8,635 bases of DNA from a bacterium (GTDB lineage Bacteria; Vulcanimicrobiota; Vulcanimicrobiia; Vulcanimicrobiales; SCRA01). The notes under the pieces were generated by a model. The model had not been told where the DNA came from, did no database searches, and saw nothing but the letters and a program-made list of their open reading frames with translations. Positions 7,200 to 8,635 of the stretch are shown here, in pieces. Numbering within the stretch: position 1 is the stretch's first letter; every line of letters begins with the position of its first letter. The DNA is taken from the NCBI GenBank assembly GCA_028869325.1, contig JAGWST010000523.1:1-8635 (forward strand), given 5' to 3'. The position numbers were made by a program, and so were the translations under genes.

Positions 7200-7817
7200 C
7201 TAGCAGTAGTTCCCAGGGCACGGGTTCCCGCCGCCGGACGGTGGAGCGGTGGCCTGTGGGCCGGGAGTGGCGTTCGCCTGCACGATCAGCACGTCGCGCA
7301 TGGCGTTCGTGGTGTAGTGGAAGGCGCAGCCGATATAGTAGGTGCCTGCCGTCAGCGTGATTGGGCCGACCAGTTGGCCGCCGTTGAGGGTGCCGCTGGC
7401 GTATCCCGCGGAGAGGGTGCTTCCGCCGCTCGCCGAGGTCGAGATCGCCGTGCCGGGAGGCGGAAATCCGCTGGTGCTCAGCACGTTGAGCGTATGCTGC
7501 GTGGTGCCTGCCAGGTTGCGCAGCATCACCTGCGTGCCCGGCGCGAAGGCCAGGACCTGCGAGAACGAAGCTTGCGTGTACCCGCCGACGACACCGAACT
7601 TCGGGTCGCTCACGGTACCGATCGAGCTCTGCGGCAGGGCCATGCCGATGACCTGCTGGCTGGAGGTCGGAGCCTGCGTCGCCGGCGGGTTGACGGCCGT
7701 GCCGCCGCCATACGTCGTCGTGCCGCCGCCGCCTCCGCCGCCGCAGGCAGCGAGTGCGGCAAGGACGGTCAGCGCAACGAACGGTACGCCGATCTTGCCA
7801 AGTCTGGATGCATTCAT
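7200..7817 (-). CDS. Cupredoxin-like copper-binding lipoprotein (predicted)
   Basis: A 205-residue exported protein. The signal peptide runs about 1-24 (basic MNASRLGK, hydrophobic VPFVALTVLAAL) and ends in a lipobox LAAC with Cys25 (codon at 7743-7745). Seven glycines and a Gly/Thr/Pro linker follow. The mature domain resembles the plastocyanin/cupredoxin fold: VMLRNLAGTTQHTLNVL supplies a first candidate ligand H108, and GTYYIGCAFHYTTNAMRDVLIV supplies C164, H167 and M173, the type-1 copper loop (C-x2-H-x5-M; plastocyanin has x4 before Met). This fits a periplasmic or cell-surface electron carrier or copper holder. The C terminus has two more cysteines (CPGNYC). ATG 7817 was chosen because AAGGAG lies 5 bases upstream and the signal peptide starts there; an in-frame start at 7838 would add seven residues. 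It is divergent from a SCO-type gene, which strengthens the copper link. The assignment is by motif only. Confidence 0.82.
   Translation of the reverse strand: MNASRLGKIGVPFVALTVLAALAACGGGGGGGTTTYGGGTAVNPPATQAPTSSQQVIGMALPQSSIGTVSDPKFGVVGGYTQASFSQVLAFAPGTQVMLRNLAGTTQHTLNVLSTSGFPPPGTAISTSASGGSTLSAGYASGTLNGGQLVGPITLTAGTYYIGCAFHYTTNAMRDVLIVQANATPGPQATAPPSGGGNPCPGNYC
7722..7742 (-). repeat. Poly-glycine trinucleotide repeat after the lipobox
   Basis: Seven consecutive Gly codons (six GGC, one GGA on the minus strand) follow the lipid-attachment cysteine. They act as a flexible tether and are a possible site of strand-slippage length change; in-frame gain or loss would only alter linker length. 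Confidence 0.6.
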
Positions 7818-7821
7818 GGGG

Positions 7822-7830
7822 TCTCCTTCT
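7822..7830 (-). promoter_or_regulatory. Ribosome binding site of the lipoprotein gene
   Basis: On the minus strand AGAAGGAGA ends 4 bases before ATG 7817 (AAGGAG core 5 bases away). This is the clearest Shine-Dalgarno sequence in the window and fixes the start. Confidence 0.75.
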
Positions 7831-7857
7831 TGTCGCAAGGGAGCGTTGCACCGGCGA

Positions 7858-7931
7858 ACGTACCGCCGCGCTCTGAAGAAAGGCTGAACTCTGCCGCGGC
7901 CGCCGCGTTCAGCCTTTCTTCAGCGGTACGT
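7858..7931. promoter_or_regulatory. Perfect 17-bp inverted repeat in the divergent promoter region (probable operator)
   Basis: Arms CTGAAGAAAGGCTGAAC (7873-7889) and GTTCAGCCTTTCTTCAG (7907-7923) are exact reverse complements around a 17-base GC-rich centre. An outer 8-bp pair, ACGTACCG (7858-7865) and CGGTACGT (7924-7931), extends the symmetry after a 7-base bulge on the left. Each arm carries two CTGAA/TTCAG units 11 bp apart, about one helical turn, as in tandem OmpR/PhoB-family sites. It lies between two divergent start codons (7817 and 7947), so one bound regulator could control both genes. There is no T run, so it is not a terminator. The regulator is not identified. Confidence 0.7.
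7886..7909 (+). promoter_or_regulatory. Possible ECF-type promoter for the SCO-like gene
   Basis: GAAC (7886-7889) and CGTT (7906-7909) are 16 bases apart, the general -35/-10 pattern of many ECF sigma promoters (for example GGAAC-N16/17-CGTT for EcfG). Transcription would start about 30 bases before ATG 7947. The elements lie within the inverted repeat, so the match may be a by-product of its symmetry. No similar pair was found just upstream of the sigma gene, which weakens a link to it. Confidence 0.25.
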
Positions 7932-7946
7932 GCGAGAAGAGACGGC

Positions 7947-8510
7947 ATGGCGCGGATGCTCTGGATGCTCATCTTGCTGCTCGGCGCGGGGCTCTGCGGG
8001 CCGGCATCGGCGGCGCCGAACCCAGCCGCCGTGAAGCTGGTCGATCAGCGCGGTGTCGTCTTCAGCTTGGAGTCCCTGCACGGCCGTCCGGTGATTCTAA
8101 CGTTCGTCGCGACGCGCTGCACGGATGCCTGCCCCATCGCCAACGCGACGTTCCAGAGGCTGCAAGGGCGGCTGCGCGCGGCCCGCGCGGACGCGCTCCT
8201 GCTCACGGTGACGCTCGATCCCGCCTACGATACGCCGTTTGTCATGTCGCGCGAGGCGCGGATGATGGGGGCGGATCCGCGCACCTGGCGCATGGCGAGC
8301 GGGACGGCGAGCAACGTACGCGCCGTGATGCGCGCCTTCGATGTGGTCACGCAAGTCGACCGTTCGGGAGTCCCCGACGTCCACAGCACGCTGATCTACA
8401 TCCTCGACCGCCGTGGGCGCCTGGCCAAGCGTCTCTTGCTCTCGACGGATACCGTCAACGAGGTGCTGACGGCGCTGCCGCGGACGACCGCGGCACGCTC
8501 GAGCCTCTAG
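7947..8510 (+). CDS. SCO1/SenC/PrrC family protein (thioredoxin-fold copper/thiol protein)
   Basis: Exported 187-residue protein of the SCO family, which delivers copper to or keeps reduced the CuA centre of cytochrome c oxidase, and may also act as a thiol-disulfide protein. The N-terminal signal or anchor (about 1-22, MLWMLILLLGAGLCG) ends in ASA-AP, a plausible signal peptidase I site; AGLC is not a proper lipobox. The thioredoxin-like domain contains VILTFVATRCTDACPIANATF with C58-x3-C62, VTLDPAYDTPFVM (the family's DP...DTP segment) and the third copper ligand H146 in VPDVHSTLIYILDRRGRL. The complete CxxxC plus His set indicates a copper-competent member. ATG 7947 starts the signal peptide; the longer open frame upstream runs through the antisense lipoprotein region and is not real. 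The ribosome site (AGAAGAGA) is weak. It ends in TAG. Confidence 0.9.
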   Translation: MARMLWMLILLLGAGLCGPASAAPNPAAVKLVDQRGVVFSLESLHGRPVILTFVATRCTDACPIANATFQRLQGRLRAARADALLLTVTLDPAYDTPFVMSREARMMGADPRTWRMASGTASNVRAVMRAFDVVTQVDRSGVPDVHSTLIYILDRRGRLAKRLLLSTDTVNEVLTALPRTTAARSSL

Positions 8511-8546
8511 TGTCCCGAACCACAAATAGCGTGACCGTCGTCGCGT

Positions 8547-8635
8547 GCACCGCGTAGCTCTGGCAAGGCGCAACGAGCGACAATACCCTCTGCGGTATGC
8601 GAGCGAGGAGCAACGCAGCCAGAGCTACGCGCTGC
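8547..8635. repeat. Large imperfect palindrome at the window end
   Basis: CGCGTAGCTCTGGC (8551-8564) and GCCAGAGCTACGCG (8618-8631) are exact reverse complements; beyond one mismatch, GCA (8547-8549) pairs with TGC (8633-8635), so 17 of 18 positions pair right up to the window edge. In the centre ATACC (8583-8587) pairs with GGTAT (8594-8598) around a 6-base loop. Between these stems both sides are purine-rich (GCAACGAGCGA on the left, GAGCGAGGAGCAACGC on the right) and do not pair. It follows the SCO-like gene by 36 bp. It may be an extragenic palindromic element, a small non-autonomous mobile element end or a transcript end structure; it lacks the T run of a standard intrinsic terminator within the window. 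Confidence 0.6.

Noticed and set aside
7000..7851. 283-residue minus-strand frame overlapping the lipoprotein in another frame
   Set aside because: It has no signal peptide or domain motif; the overlapping frame has a strong ribosome site, signal peptide, lipobox and copper-type motif.
7873..7923. Inverted repeat read as a rho-independent terminator
   Set aside because: It sits between two divergent start codons, so no transcript from the neighbouring genes ends there, and it lacks a T run.
7176..7946. Plus-strand extension upstream of the SCO-like gene
   Set aside because: It runs antisense through the lipoprotein and the operator and has no homology; the signal peptide starts at 7947.
1..8635. 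CRISPR arrays, tRNA/rRNA genes, transposases, integrases or phage genes
   Set aside because: No regularly spaced repeats, cloverleaf-like segments or recombinase motifs were seen on either strand; the window reads as ordinary chromosomal genes.

Overview
This is a GC-rich, gene-dense stretch of bacterial chromosome. Nearly all of it is coding. Four gene pairs are joined by 4-base ATGA or GTGA stop/start overlaps, and eight of the ten genes end in TGA. I see no tRNA, rRNA, CRISPR array, transposase or phage gene. The host cannot be fixed from the sequence. High GC, the mix of families and a poly-glycine lipoprotein would suit a little-studied soil-type phylum (for example Candidatus Eremiobacterota) or a high-GC proteobacterium or actinobacterium; this is only a hunch.

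Bases 1-3571 (+ strand) hold a phosphate/polyphosphate signalling block. It starts with the 3' part of a Ppx/GppA phosphatase carrying a C-terminal HD domain, cut by the window edge. Then come a PhoB/OmpR-type response regulator, a PhoR-type histidine kinase with one N-terminal membrane helix and a PAS region, and a 70-residue protein that is essentially a lone HisKA (phospho-acceptor) domain. The junction before that small gene is odd: an ATGA start opens only an 11-codon frame, while the real frame lies directly in phase behind the kinase stop codon.

Bases 3681-5920 (+) hold the two-step threonine-to-glycine pathway. Zinc-dependent L-threonine 3-dehydrogenase (tdh) makes 2-amino-3-ketobutyrate. 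The PLP enzyme Kbl, overlapping it by 4 bases, cleaves that product with CoA to glycine and acetyl-CoA.

Bases 5988-7195 (+) hold an ECF sigma factor and, overlapping by 4 bases, a membrane anti-sigma factor with a zinc-type HxxxCxxC motif, one membrane helix and an RskA-type outer domain.

Bases 7200-8510 hold a divergent pair: a cupredoxin-like lipoprotein (- strand) with a His/Cys/His/Met copper-ligand set, and a SCO1/SenC-type thiol/copper protein (+ strand). Their 129-bp intergenic region carries a perfect 17-bp inverted repeat whose arms contain CTGAA half-sites 11 bp apart. This is the best regulatory candidate in the window. The sigma/anti-sigma genes meet the lipoprotein tail to tail with 4 bp between stops. 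The last ~90 bases form a large imperfect palindrome that reaches the window edge. No wholly new system is evident; the most unusual items are the orphan HisKA protein, the divergent operator and the terminal palindrome.
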